Source: Gordionus sp. m RMFG-2023
Taxonomy: Eukaryota > Nematomorpha > Gordioida > Chordodea > Parachordodidae
DNA: 64,000 nt
Direction of reading: 5' to 3'
Assembly (NCBI RefSeq): GCF_954871325.1
Contig: NC_088779.1
Span: forward strand, 8,000,846-8,064,845
The notes beneath the pieces are model-generated. The model worked only from the letters and a program-made list of their open reading frames with translations, made no database searches and was not told the DNA's origin. Position 1 is the first letter of the stretch; each line of letters begins with the position of its first letter. Of this stretch, positions 41,098 to 51,887 are shown in pieces. The translations under genes and the position numbers were made by a program.

Positions 41098-42893
41098 TCA
41101 TGAGTAATTATATAAAATAGTGATTTGAAGGTTTTGTTTTAAAAAATAGAATTCTTTTGTTTCTGATGTAAGGGCTCTTGTCTTATCCCCTATATTTTTT
41201 ACGAACTTTAAAGTTTGGCATATGTCCAAGGGAAGAGATATCGATCGGTGTAAAAATATAATATGTGAGTTTGGAATATTTAATTGTTTTTTTTTCTCGG
41301 CTATATCAACCGGATTAGAATTTAAATTTTTTGGGAAAGAAGATACCCATGTGAAGTCCCAAATTAAGGATTTCCCTAAAGACCAAGGCACGGAAGTTAA
41401 ACCATCTGGTCTTAAGCCATCATCTAATGATAAGTTTGCAGGCTCCAGGATGTTTGGTATTCGGGCCCTGGTAAGAGAACGGCTAATAGCTAAATTAATT
41501 GCTGCATGCCTTGCATGCCTGCCATGACTATATATACAATTTAGACCATGTCTCTCTTTGGAGTCAACTTATATTTTACATTTGATGCATGTATGTGGTT
41601 GAACAATGTTACATCCAAGTCAATGGCCTATGGCAACTCTTAATTGTTCATCTGATAAGAGGTTACCTGGGTTACGAGTTGGTAATGCTTCCAACCATTC
41701 ATAACCACTAGTACAGTCAGCATTGTGTAATAGTTGAATATTCTCCAAAGGGGGGTTTGATGAGATTATTTAAAAAAATTTTTTAACTAAAGGTTCAAAA
41801 ATAGATTGGTATGTTAAGATTGTGGGTAAGACAGCTTCAGGTGGAGCTAAAGATACCCAGGCTGTCAAGGCTGAGTTTAAAAGGTTATCTTTAGGAGAGA
41901 TAAAAGAAGATATCATGGCGTTATTCATCAAACGCGATGTCAAAAATGAGGAAAGAGATATAAGATTTAAAGGATATAAATCTAAACCACCCAATTTCGA
42001 GGGTAATTGTGAGAAACCCCAATTTAAATCTTCCAATTTAATATTTAAAATATTTTCTAATAAACTTCTAAAAAATTCATAAACACCATTAATAATTTCA
42101 TTATTTAAAAAAAAGGAAGAAGATCTATAAATAAGAAAAATCTTTGGTAAAAAAAAATAATTTTTTAAAAAAAAAAAACTCTGTTGTGAAGGAATTTCGT
42201 TTAAAATAGTTTCAAGTCCTAATAAGCCTTCGAAAAATTTTTCTACGAACATCTCACAGTTGGAAAAACTGCTTATAGGTGAACCTAGAAGATTAATTTC
42301 ACTTTTTTTAATGATTTTAAACCCTTGGACTTTGAGATTATTTGAATATAAAAAGCATATTTCAGATTTAGCTTTATTTAGAGTAAGGCCTATGTTTAGA
42401 AAATTCTTCTCTATATATTCTATTGCTGCAAGAATATTTTTAGAAGGTCCGCAAATGGTACCATCATCTAGATACCATAGTTTAAAGCTAAATTAAAAAA
42501 GAATTTTAGACATGAACTAGGTTATGTATACCTAAATTAAAGATCAGAGGACCCAAAGGGTCTCCTTGTTGAATACCTTCGTCAGAAGGAATAGTATATT
42601 CAAAGAATTTGAGAGGGGTTCTACAGCCATAAGACTGTTCAATAAATCTTGCATAAACTGGGAATTTTTCATAAATGTTCAAAAATGCTTTTCTGAAAGA
42701 ATTAAAAGCATTTTTAAAATCAAGCTTACAGACTACGGCGTCTGGAGGAGGATCTTCGATATATATGCGAAGAGAGTGAGCGGCTATTTCACATCACCCT
42801 TTAGTACCAAAGCCTAGTTGATATGTTTAGAACATTTTTGAAGCATCAGGTTTGATGCGCTCAATGATTATCTTAACTAATAGTCTCCTAATA
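41098..42893 (-). pseudogene. LINE (non-LTR retrotransposon) with RT, CCHC finger and restriction-like endonuclease; 5'-truncated and decayed
   Basis: Reading the minus strand from 42893, an RT domain has RRLLVKIIIERIKP, YQLGFGTKG, motif A (VVCKLDFKNAFNSF near 42705-42745), motif B (GIQQGDPLGPLIF near 42543-42580) and catalytic motif C (WYLDDGTICG near 42451-42480). A thumb-like stretch follows with FSQLPSKLGGLDLYPLNL. Then come LLSDEQLRVAIGH (near 41650), a CCHC finger (CIKC..H....C near 41545-41605), GRHARHAAINLAISR, and a PD-(D/E)XK-like segment (LRPDGLT near 41410, GKSLIWDFT near 41355). A CCHC finger plus restriction-like nuclease after the RT is the layout of R2-type early-branching LINEs. 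I infer that grouping; YLDDG in place of the usual FADD is notable. At least five in-frame stops (for example 42506-42508) and a frame change near 42490 show it is dead. The N-terminus is missing; satellite begins at 42894. Confidence 0.85.
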
Positions 42894-43190
42894 CAACCTA
42901 CTTATTATTTTTATATCAAAAATGTTATTTATATAATATAATTTTGTAATCACTATATTAAATCTTTAACTAAAATATAGTAAACACTACAATCAACCAA
43001 ACTCAATCAACAGTTTATATATCTTAAAATGTTTTTAAAATTTACTTATAGTTATAAATTAAATTTTTTCAAATACATTATTGTTATATCAAATTAAAAC
43101 GGAAACTATAATTTTAGTAAACACTGTAGTAATCAATAAAACTCAACCACCAGGAATTATTTATATTCATTAAAAAATCAACATTTTTGA
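42894..43190. repeat. Satellite monomers between LINE and LTR element
   Basis: Diverged monomers (AATCACTATATTAAATC near 42951, ACTCAACCACCAGGAATTAT near 43141) belong to the same family as the main array. The last monomer is cut at 43190 and resumes at 47474 beyond the LTR retrotransposon. Confidence 0.85.
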
Positions 43191-43526
43191 TGATTATGGC
43201 TATTATTGAAAAAGTTATTCATTTTATTTAAACAAAACGTATTTATTAATAAGAATAAAAAAGAACTAAAAATTATATTATTGAAAAAGTTTATATAATA
43301 AAATATTTCTCGAGAGATTTGAATACCTCCGTATAATATAAATATAGATAAATTTAGAAGTTATACAAAAATAAGTTTAACAAAAATTAAGAATACCAAA
43401 ATAATATTACAATGTAAATTGAATAAAGATAATTTAATGAGGGTATAAAATTCAACTTATTACTATTTGATGACAAATATATAACTAATCAATATTTTAA
43501 TTATTAATATATCTATTATATAACAT
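43191..43526 (-). repeat. 3' LTR of the 43.2-47.5 kb Ty3/gypsy element
   Basis: About 336 bp align with 47101-47473. Both share TTATTCATTTTATTTAAACA, AATATTTCTCGAG and AATTGAATAA.GATAATTTAA. Read on the minus strand it starts TGTTATATAA and ends CCATAATCA, the usual TG...CA ends. An AAGAGGTAGAA purine tract lies just upstream, at 43527-43537. Confidence 0.88.
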
Positions 43527-43537
43527 TCTACCTCTTC
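43527..43537 (-). promoter_or_regulatory. Polypurine tract candidate
   Basis: On the minus strand the sequence AAGAGGTAGAA ends exactly where the 3' LTR begins (TGTTATATAA). This is the expected site of plus-strand priming in LTR retrotransposons. Confidence 0.7.
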
Positions 43538-44219
43538 TAAAAGCTTTCCCCATAATTTCATATAAGCTGTCATTGAGAGCTTGTTGTCCAAATTGTTTAT
43601 CGTTTTGGCTGTTCTCGATTGTATAAGTCCGTTATCGTTGGCTTGTCTATATCGCATTTGTTGTGCAAATCGTTGTTTATCGTTATTTTAATTGTTGTTG
43701 CATTCATTATCTTTTTTGTTGGTGTTTGATCGCTAGCTTGTTATCCTAATCAGCTTGATCATCATTATCTCATTATCTTGATCACATCTCATTATTGTGG
43801 TACTCCGTTGTTATTATTACCAATTTTCAAAATAATTATCATCATCAATAATTAGGAATTATAAGTTAAAATTGATCCTATTGGATATTAGAATAAAAGA
43901 ATTATCGGAATAATATATGGAATTCGGAATAATGTATAGAATAGAATCGAATTGAATAATCGAATATTGAAATGATAAATCAATAAGATTATTATATCAT
44001 ATTTTTAATGTATATTTTATTTTCGCGTTTTTGTGTTAAATATTTGTTTTATATAATAAATTATAAAATTTTGTTTTTTTCATTTAGGTCTAGAAATTGG
44101 TGTTAATATATCTTTATTTATAATTTTTTATCTGTTTTCACACTTTCCTCCTTGGAAAAATTCTTAGAGTTAATATCATTATTTAAAAAAGTATTATAAT
44201 AACACATTCATTTTCTTAA

Positions 44220-45017
44220 CTGGTCTAAATGTCTCCTTACACTACCTTTATCTGTCTTAACTTGGAACATCATGTCACCTTTGTGTTTGATCATTATTTT
44301 ATCCTATTTATCATCTCCTTGTATTTTTTATCAAATAAAATTTCCTACATTCATATTTCTATTCAATGATAGAATTATGTTATCTCTATCTTCATTTTCC
44401 TCTAACGGTTTTAATAAGTCCCATCTAATACTAATGTCGCGATTAAACCTTCTTTGAGAAGGTGCAATTCCTGTTGATTTGATGAGTTTCTATAATTAAG
44501 AGTTTATCAAGTAAAGTATCTAAATCAGTCTTTATTTTTCTTTTCATATGCATCTTAAACATTTTAACTATACGTTCCATCTGGCCATTAGACTGCTGGT
44601 TGTATGCGGACATAAGTATATGTTTTATGCCGTAATTGTTCAAAATTTCTCGAAAAGATTACTTGTGAAGTTAATATTATCAGTGACTACAGTTTCAGAT
44701 ATTCCAAATAGCGAGATGGTTTAAAAATTTTTTTTAATGTAGTTTCAGTTGTAAAACTTATGACAGAAACAATATTTGGAAATTTACTATAGTCATCGAC
44801 TATTATTAACATCAACCAATTCTTTGTGAAATGGACCCGCATAATCTATATGTATCCTTTCAAATGGTTTAATTGCCGAAACCCATGGTTTTTGTATTTT
44901 ATTAAAATTGTAATAATATGTATTACAGTCAACACAACTTTTTACTTCCATTTCTATGTCGTTATTCATACCGGACCACCAATGTAATTTGGCTAAGGAT
45001 TTTTTGCCTGCTCCCAA
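44220..45017 (-). pseudogene. Ty3/gypsy integrase fossil
   Basis: The zinc-binding segment (LAKLHWWSGMNNDIEMEV followed by CVDC) leads into PFERIHIDYAGPF, the start of the catalytic core. SAYNQQSNGQMERIVKMFK (44443-44643) is the conserved end of the core. Near 44220-44280 a stretch resembling the C-terminal tail (GDMMFQV.., RRHLDQL) can be read. These motifs together are diagnostic of a gypsy integrase. It belongs to the LTR element at 43191-47473 and is a broken fossil. Confidence 0.88.
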
Positions 45018-45062
45018 ATGACCTTCAAGTTTGCAGTACGTTTTTTCTCATACTTGATAGGA

Positions 45063-45870
45063 TTATGATTTTCTTGTTCTTGTAATCATTATCTTTTTGT
45101 GGTAATCTTGAGAAACAATCAAGAACAACACTGTATTTTCCACCTTATACTTTATGTTGAAATCGTAACATAAAGTTATGTTCCATTTCTGCAGTCTTAA
45201 GGACATAGTGCTGTTGTCCTTAAGTCCTTTAGTGAAAATATGGACTAGAGATTTATGGTCAATTAATTGAAAATTATCCCAATTAAGCATTCCTGGAACC
45301 TCTGACGAACATGCAATAGCCTCATACTCAATGTTGGTGTAATTCATTTTAGATTTTAGTCAAATTCTTGGTGCAAAAGATTTTCAATGTGAAATAGTAC
45401 AGCTCCCAAATCACATTTAGATGCATCAGTAGCAATTCCGATTGGCAAATCATTATTAAATTATCAATGTTGGAGGTAGCCTAATCAACGTCTTTAAATT
45501 ATTAAAACTTCCAGAGTTTTCTAAGTTCCATGCCCATTTTTCTTTGTTGATAATTTTGAATAAAGGATCAGCAATATCTTCAAAGTCGTTTAAAAATTTT
45601 CTATAGTAGCTAGCCATTTCCTAAAATATTGATAGTTCAGCAGCTGTGGTTCTGGCATGTTTATTATTGCTTTGATCTTTTCAAGATTCGCATGTATCCC
45701 CTTTGCGCCAATGTCATGACCCAGAAACTAATTTTACTTTTGAAAAATAAGCTTTTAGCAAAATTAGGCTCTAAACCATATAATAAAATTCTTTCAAGAA
45801 CCTTTTTTTATGTTGTTTTAATGAGCCTCATCGCTTTTTGGAAAAGCGTTTCAAAATAGATCATTTCCTA
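45063..45870 (-). pseudogene. Ty3/gypsy RT/RNase H fossil
   Basis: The RNase H region is clear at 45063-45347: NYTNIEYEAIACSSEVPG, then FQLIDHKSLVHIF, then LRLQKWNITLCYDFNIKY, matching the usual E-EALA / TDHKPL / RLQRW-YDF-I-Y series. The upstream part (to about 45870) reads as RT and connection sequence, including an HDIGAKGI-like segment near 45710. It lies between the gag-like and integrase parts of the same LTR element. Broken fossil. Confidence 0.82.
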
Positions 45871-46272
45871 TCATTATAACTATTGTTACATCTGTTATCA
45901 TAATTTTGTATAAATTGTTTAAAAAAATAATTATTATAGTCAAATCGATTATATCTTTGTAATAATTATATATTTAGGAAATGTTTTATCAAAAGTATTT
46001 TGGTTACGTGAAAATCTATCTAAATTTTTATGCTTGTTACAACAGTGTTTCTAGTATCTAAATTTTTATTAAACTTTTTATCATTGCTCACATAATTTAT
46101 AATATCATTATCAGGTATATTAATGCTATCAAATTTTCTTCCCACTAGTAACATATCATCTTAAATTAACATCCTTATTTAATTTATGTTTAATATACAC
46201 TAAGTTATTTATTTATAGGGTCATTATTACTGAAATTGCATTTTCGATTAAGTTTAGATAATCTGATGGTTA

Positions 46273-46540
46273 TTAAAAATCGTTTAAATTAACATTCGAT
46301 ACTAAGTACCTTAATTTTTTAATTATACAGTTAAAGTCAATAAATTCAACATCAGTACATATAGATCTGACTTTAGCATACTCATCATCTGATAAGTTAC
46401 CAAGAAGTAAATTAACTTTAGCAGAATCAAATGATATGCTATTAGAAAAGTATTCAATTATCCTATCTAAATATAAGTCAGTCACGGCCCCTTGTGTGGG
46501 AAATTTTTGTGGTAGGCCTGTGACTGCTATCAGTTTCTAG
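46273..46540 (-). pseudogene. Ty3/gypsy gag-like fossil
   Basis: The reading MTDLYLDRIIEYFSNSISF, then AKVNLLLGNLSDDEYAKV, then CTDVEFIDFNCIIKKL follows the gag pattern of gypsy elements, with alternating helices ending in LL..L...Y..L..L..P. Its position just inside the 5' LTR side fits. Broken fossil; the match is by pattern only. Confidence 0.7.
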
Positions 46541-47084
46541 TCCATAATTTAATTAATTTTATAAAAAATAATTTCGTAATGCTTTTATTTGAATCTAATA
46601 ATTTTACGACAAATAATCATTTGATTTTGCAAAAAAGATAATTTTGTCTAGCCAATTAAATTTTAGAATAAATAATACATAATAATTTAAATTTTAATGA
46701 AAGGGCAAGTTAATTGTAAAAATTCCGTCTCATTGAAATGTAAAATTCGTGGAGCAATTCTTTAACATTTCTTTTAAAGTTTCAAAACGTAGGAAAACAT
46801 CCCCGCAATTTGGGATTCTAAAATACCCAACCTCGAGGGTGCCAATTGTAGCATGTAATAAATGGGATATATAAATTATCGATATATTAAGAATTTTAAT
46901 TATTAACAATGTGAACAGGGTATTAAGAATTGTTTTAAATAAATGTTTTTTTTACCTTTATATATATTGGGAAATACTAAAACCATTTCATTTTTAATAT
47001 ATATTTATTTTTATTTTTAAAATGTTTATCTCACCATTATAAATAAAAGAGTAAAAAATTAAAGTATTCACGGAGAGTCTTTTT

Positions 47085-47097
47085 TTCTGGGATACCA
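47085..47097 (-). promoter_or_regulatory. Primer-binding site candidate
   Basis: On the minus strand TGGTATCCCAGAA lies 3 bp inside the 5' LTR. TGG pairs with the CCA tail of a tRNA and the rest would pair with a tRNA 3' end reading TTCTGGGATACCA. The tRNA species cannot be told from the window. Confidence 0.65.
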
Positions 47098-47100
47098 AGA

Positions 47101-47473
47101 TAATTATGGCTAATATTAAAAAGTTATTCATTTTATTTAAACAAATGTATTTATTAATAAGAAATGTATAAATAAAAGAACTAAAAAATATATTATTTCT
47201 AAAGTTTATATAATAAAATATTTCTCGAGTGATATACTGCGTATAATATAAAAATATATAAAAGATAAGTTAAGAAATTAAACATTCAAGAATGCATTTC
47301 TTTATAACAATACAAAAATAAGTTTAACTAAAAATAAGAATACAAAAATAATATTATAATGTAAATTGAATAATGATAATTTAATGAATGTATAAAATTC
47401 AAATTATTAGTATTTAATGACCAAATTTAAAATTATCAATATTTTAATTTATAAATATTTCTATTATATAACA
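47101..47473 (-). repeat. 5' LTR of the 43.2-47.5 kb Ty3/gypsy element
   Basis: About 373 bp align with the LTR at 43191-43526. This copy has extra sequence near 47275-47305. Immediately outside (from 47474) the interrupted satellite monomer resumes. Confidence 0.88.
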
Positions 47474-47700
47474 ATTTTTAAATGGGATGACAAATTAAAT
47501 TTTATCAAAATTCCATATAATATAAATTTTAGGACATACATTCTATTGTCAAATAAAAAATATTTATATTTAAATAATTCATATAATATTGTAATCATTT
47601 TATTAAATCGTAAATTAAATTATAGTAAATCTACAAGCTGCGAAACTCAACAACCCGATTTATTTATATTTAAAAATGATACATTTAAAAGTTAAACCAT
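47474..47700. repeat. Satellite monomer remnant right of the LTR element
   Basis: The sequence continues the monomer broken at 43190: GGACATACATTCTATTGTCA matches GGACATACATTCTATTTTTA near 5193, followed by TGTAATCATTTTATTAAATC and the box CTGCGAAACTCAACAACC. It is the last satellite copy in the window. Confidence 0.85.
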
Positions 47701-48655
47701 ACTTTCTACAGTATAATGGTATAACGTATAAATAACATTTTGATATAGAAAAAACTTAAAATATTTTATCATTATAAATTTCCAAAACTACTCTCCTATC
47801 TTAAATTTTGCATTTCATTTATTAATTTGAATTATCATTTTGTTTTCCTCTCTGAAGCTATTAAAGCAATAAATATCTTAAAACAGATATAATATTTATT
47901 TTTAAAATAAATATTTTACTCCTCTCTTTGCAATCTTACATAAGTTCTAGGTTAATACTTATAAATTCACACTTTAAATCTGTTAACTTTTATTATTCAA
48001 TATCAAATCTTTAACATTAAATATCAAATAATTTTTATAAAACATACAATGTAATAAAATATAATTTCATATTGTCATAATTTAATAATGAGTCAAAAAA
48101 TTATATATTTATTATTATTATTATTTTTTTCCCGACAAATTCTTAAAAAGTGTATAAAACATCTAAATCAATTTTGAAAAAATTTATTTTCATAGAATGA
48201 CGAAATAATATCATAGTTTATCTGATTTTTTTGATTGAATTATACGAATTTCACGAACTTTATTTTTAACCTATGCATCTATTTTATATTTGATGATGAA
48301 TCATATTTTTTCTTGTTCTATCATAAGTGTTGCAATGCTTAGTAGTCTAACAAATGCTTTATTATTACTATTTATTATTTGAAAATAAATTAATATATAT
48401 ATACACCTAAATCTTAATTTTATTTCATATAACTGCATAATTTAAACTAATTTTATATTTCCTCTAACATATTTTATATATTGATTATGAAAGTTTAAAT
48501 CGATGAACATTTTATTCTTGCTAATATAAGTCTCTGCATACTTTAAATTAGTTTTTAGAATATTTAAACAAAACTTGAATATTATATATCATTAAAATTA
48601 ATTTTATTTGATAAAGGCTCAACATTAAATACCGAATATTATTTATAGACTTCAT
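47701..48655. other. AT-rich region, nothing recognised
   Basis: There are no credible reading frames and no clear repeats apart from short A/T runs, including an ATT run near 48110-48125. Confidence 0.5.
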
Positions 48656-49000
48656 ATTTGTTAATTCGGGTTTTGTTTTCGAATATATTAATTATATATA
48701 TAATGTAATAAATTTTTACTTTTATAATAATTAAATCAATCTTGGGGGTTGGTTTACAATTAATCATAATAATTGTAACCAAATATTTGCATATAATAAT
48801 TCATTTTGGGATTCACATTTATTAATTAGGCATATGCCAATAATTGGGTTTAAATAATTATATATATATTGCTTAATATTGGGTTTCGCATTTATTAATT
48901 AATCTTGTGCTAATTATTGTGAATAAAAATATCAATATATTTTTTATTTTGGGTTTTACATGTTTTTAATCATATAGGCCACAATAAATGGAATTAATTT
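48656..49000. repeat. Degenerate tandem repeat, ~65-80 bp unit
   Basis: Units start with a TTGGGTTT-like phrase followed by ACATTTATTAATTA. They lie near 48665 (TTCGGGTTTTG), 48742 (TTGGGGGTTGG), 48806 (TTTTGGGATTCACATTTATT), 48880 (ATTGGGTTTCGCATTTATTA) and 48946 (TTTTGGGTTTTACATG). Five or so diverged copies are seen. Confidence 0.65.
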
Positions 49001-49063
49001 ATTTATATCGCTTAAAAATATTCTAAGATTAAATGCCACAATTTAGGAAATGTGAGAATAGGT

Positions 49064-49075
49064 GGGGGGGGGGGG
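49064..49075 (+). repeat. G homopolymer (12 bp)
   Basis: Twelve consecutive G occur in a region that is otherwise strongly A/T. The length may be unstable or an assembly artefact. Confidence 0.9.
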
Positions 49076-49224
49076 CTGAATAGAACTTATTCAATGCTTA
49101 ATAAGTATATAGTAATATTTTATGACTAATTTTAATAGGTAATGAAATAATATAAAATAAAATATTTAGTGTCTTAATTGATCATATTCTTCAAACGAAA
49201 TGTAAAAAATTAAACAAAATGAAT

Positions 49225-49520
49225 TATCAACAATAAATATTTCAAGGTCAAATTGACCTGACAAATTATGGATACATTAAAGATGAAATTTATATTATTT
49301 TTTAGTTTTGTTAGCAATAGCTTTAATAAGTTTAGTTAATAAGAAAATTAACAAAAAAAATGGTTGTACACCAAAACAAAATCTAGAGCAGCGACACATC
49401 CTATTTTTGCCATTTTTAATCATTTATTAGTTAATTTAAATTTAATATAAATTTAACCCCGTTATAATTTTTTTTATAAGAATAAATGTTTCAAGGTCAA
49501 ATTTTTACCTCAGAAATTAT
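49225..49520. repeat. Short direct repeat pair
   Basis: AATAAATATTTCAAGGTCAA followed by an ACCTGACAAATTATGGATAC-like stretch (49231-49275) recurs as AATAAATGTTTCAAGGTCAA followed by ACCTCAGAAATTATGGATGC (49482-49530), an offset of about 250 bp. Its origin is unknown. Confidence 0.7.
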
Positions 49521-50039
49521 GGATGCACTGCCCTATAAAATCTTATCGAAAATTCATGGATTTATGAGGCCAATAATATACACGAAAGGCTATTATGTTT
49601 CTTTTATAAAAATCTATCACTTTGTTATAGATAGATCCTAACATTTTAAATATATTCGAAGAATGTAATATTAATATCAAATTACTAGCTATATAGAAAA
49701 ATTAAATATTTTAACTTTTTAATACTCGGGTCTTTTCAATGTATACTTAAGTGTTTATAAGATATCAATATTCTCTAATATCTTCCTAAAAACTTTATAC
49801 AATGAATATATTTATTTAACTTTTTAATACTATAGTCACAAATAACCCATTCAATGTATATATTCTCTAATATCATCTTGGCAGATTTTATCGCTACTAA
49901 ATTTTATTTATCTTTATATCGGCCTTTATGGTTTTCTACTTGTCGCTATATTGTAATCTAAACCAAAGATTTTTATATAATATAATGGTGAATAATAATA
50001 TGTGCGAATAGTAATATATTAATCAGAAAAGGAAACAAC

Positions 50040-50760
50040 AATGAAGCCAATTTGTTATAATCGCTATATAGATATATTTGTTATAAGCGCGGGGATGTTG
50101 TGTTCTAATTAGTATTTGTTGTTGGAATTTTTGGGCTTGAGTCTTGGGTATTTTATAGAAGATCTGTGGAATTGATTGAGACTTCAGATAATTGTCAGGT
50201 TGTTGTTGATGGTATGAAAAGGCTCAAGATCAGGGTAGGGTAATCATTTTTTCGAATCTAAAAGGTATCTTAGCTTGGTTTATAATTTTTGATATCGCTG
50301 GTTTTGTTGGCGTTACCCGAGGTTAGATGCTGTCAAAAAGTTAGAAAGCTACATATCTTCGATCCAAGTTCTTGACGGCTCGTCAAATGAATTGAATGTT
50401 TTGCAAAATGACTGTAAAGTTTGATAGCCTTATTTCTCGAGGATTTGAGTGATGACAATCTCGATGAATGGGATCGGGATCCGCCTTTTTTGTAGACATA
50501 GCATTATATAGTCCATTATCTTTATCTAAGGCAAAGAGGGTGCCCACTCCTGCATCTAGGAACTTGGCATTGTTATGTGCGATGGCATGAGAAGGTATGT
50601 TGAACAGAAGGAGTGCTTCTTGGAATGATACTGACATGTTATTATATCCCCAAAACAAGAGTCTTTAATGGTTGTCGGAGACATCGATGCTGGAATAGCA
50701 GTTTATAATGAATTGTATGTATTGGGGATAAGCTAGAATGAAAAATGTTTCAAGATTGCA
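50040..50760. other. Unidentified less AT-rich island, possibly decayed coding sequence
   Basis: Base composition is clearly less A/T than the flanks. A minus-strand frame at 50383-50658 encodes 91 residues, including SFQEALLLFNIPSHAIAHNN and FLDAGVGTLFALDKDNGLY. The same frame continues upstream past one stop (near 50668) with YPQYIQFIINCYSSIDVSDN. In another frame downstream, DEPSRTWIEDM and LSNFLTASNLG can be read. I recognise no family. It may be a transposable-element fragment or a host pseudogene; no splice structure is evident. Confidence 0.4.
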
Positions 50761-51887
50761 ATCATTTTTTATATGGTTGTTGTAATCAGAATTGGATTTA
50801 TGACCCTTATAATTCAAAAATTTGAAATTGTTTTATTGCTAAAATTTCTCATAAAATATCAATCCCTTATTGGTTCAATGTTCGCAAAATATCTATAAAA
50901 AATTAATTTAAAATTTTTGAACCTACCTGGTGTAATGGGATATTTGGAGATTAATATTTAAGAACCAATCTCTTAAACTTGGTTATTGTTAAAGTTATAT
51001 ATGCTCAATTAAATTAACATTTTATAATTAAAATGTATTTATTATATAGTCTGTTGTGTTCAGATTCTACATAACAGGATATTCAATGGAAGTTTTTCCC
51101 TTTCCTGCACTTTCCTTTCCTTTTTGACGGGGCCCGGCACATTATTTATAATATTTTTTAAATTATAAGTTCCAAAATATGATATCAAAATATCCATTCT
51201 AGTGAGTACAAGTAATAATTAAAAAACTTTGTAATCTAAAAATGTTGTTATTTAAAAAAAATATCATATAAGTTTTATATATATTTTTAGTTTTTTCATA
51301 TTTGTTAATTAATTAAAGAAATCGTGCATTTTCCTGTATGAAAATCATAATAAAATTGATAAAATGTTTATGGCTATATCTAAACTTAAGTATTTATTTC
51401 TCCTTTACATACCTTCTACTTCCTATCTCCTAGATAAAAAAAAAGGAAATCAAATTACCAGAATACGACGATTTTACTAATAACATCATCATATATTCTA
51501 TAATTTTAAAAAAAATATAATAGCACAAGGATATAATTGGGCTTATAATCAGGGCACTATCAACCCTTTTATGATTTTTACCATGAGCACAACTAATAAA
51601 GCATGGCATTTTATTCATTTCATACAAAATTGATCCCATTCTTGAAAGAAAGATTTGATAGAGTGGCCAAAATTTATTATTTTTCTGATGTAGCAGTAAC
51701 CCAATATAAAAATAAAAAAGACTTCATTAATCTCGACTATCATGAAAATGATTTTGGGATAAAGTCTCTGTGACATTTTTTGAAACGGTATATGGAAAAA
51801 GTCACTTAGACAGTTTAGGGGGTACTAAATGGTTAGCAGCTCGAGCAAGCTAGCAACTCCCATATGAACATCAAAAAATAACTTTAA
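50761..51887. other. AT-rich region, nothing recognised
   Basis: One short less AT-rich stretch (GACGGGGCCCGGCAC near 51127) stands out. A minus-strand open frame at 51430-51639 has no recognisable features. Confidence 0.45.

Larger units (their letters stand above)
43191..47473 (-). mobile_element. Ty3/gypsy LTR retrotransposon fossil, LTR to LTR, inserted in satellite
   Basis: The element runs on the minus strand and is about 4.3 kb long. It has direct LTRs at 43191-43526 and 47101-47473, a primer-binding-site candidate at 47085-47097 and a purine tract beside the 3' LTR. In minus-strand order the parts are gag-like (about 46540-46270), RT and RNase H (about 45870-45063), and integrase with its zinc-binding and core regions (45017-44443) plus a C-terminal tail to about 44220. 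The 8 bp outside the LTRs are near-identical (ATTTTTGA and ATTTTTAA), and a satellite monomer reads across the insertion when the element is skipped. It is broken, with many breaks. The LTRs differ by many substitutions and some indels, so the insertion is not recent. Confidence 0.9.

Noticed and set aside
41222-42817. Plus-strand open frames over the LINE (41222-41527, 41822-42082, 42260-42496, 42566-42817)
   Set aside because: RT, CCHC and nuclease motifs all lie on the minus strand, so these frames are shadows.
44272-45859. Plus-strand open frames within the LTR element
   Set aside because: They are shadows of the minus-strand integrase and RT/RNase H regions.
47417-47695. 92-codon plus-strand open frame
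   Set aside because: It spans the LTR border into satellite DNA, so it is an accidental frame across two unrelated repeats.
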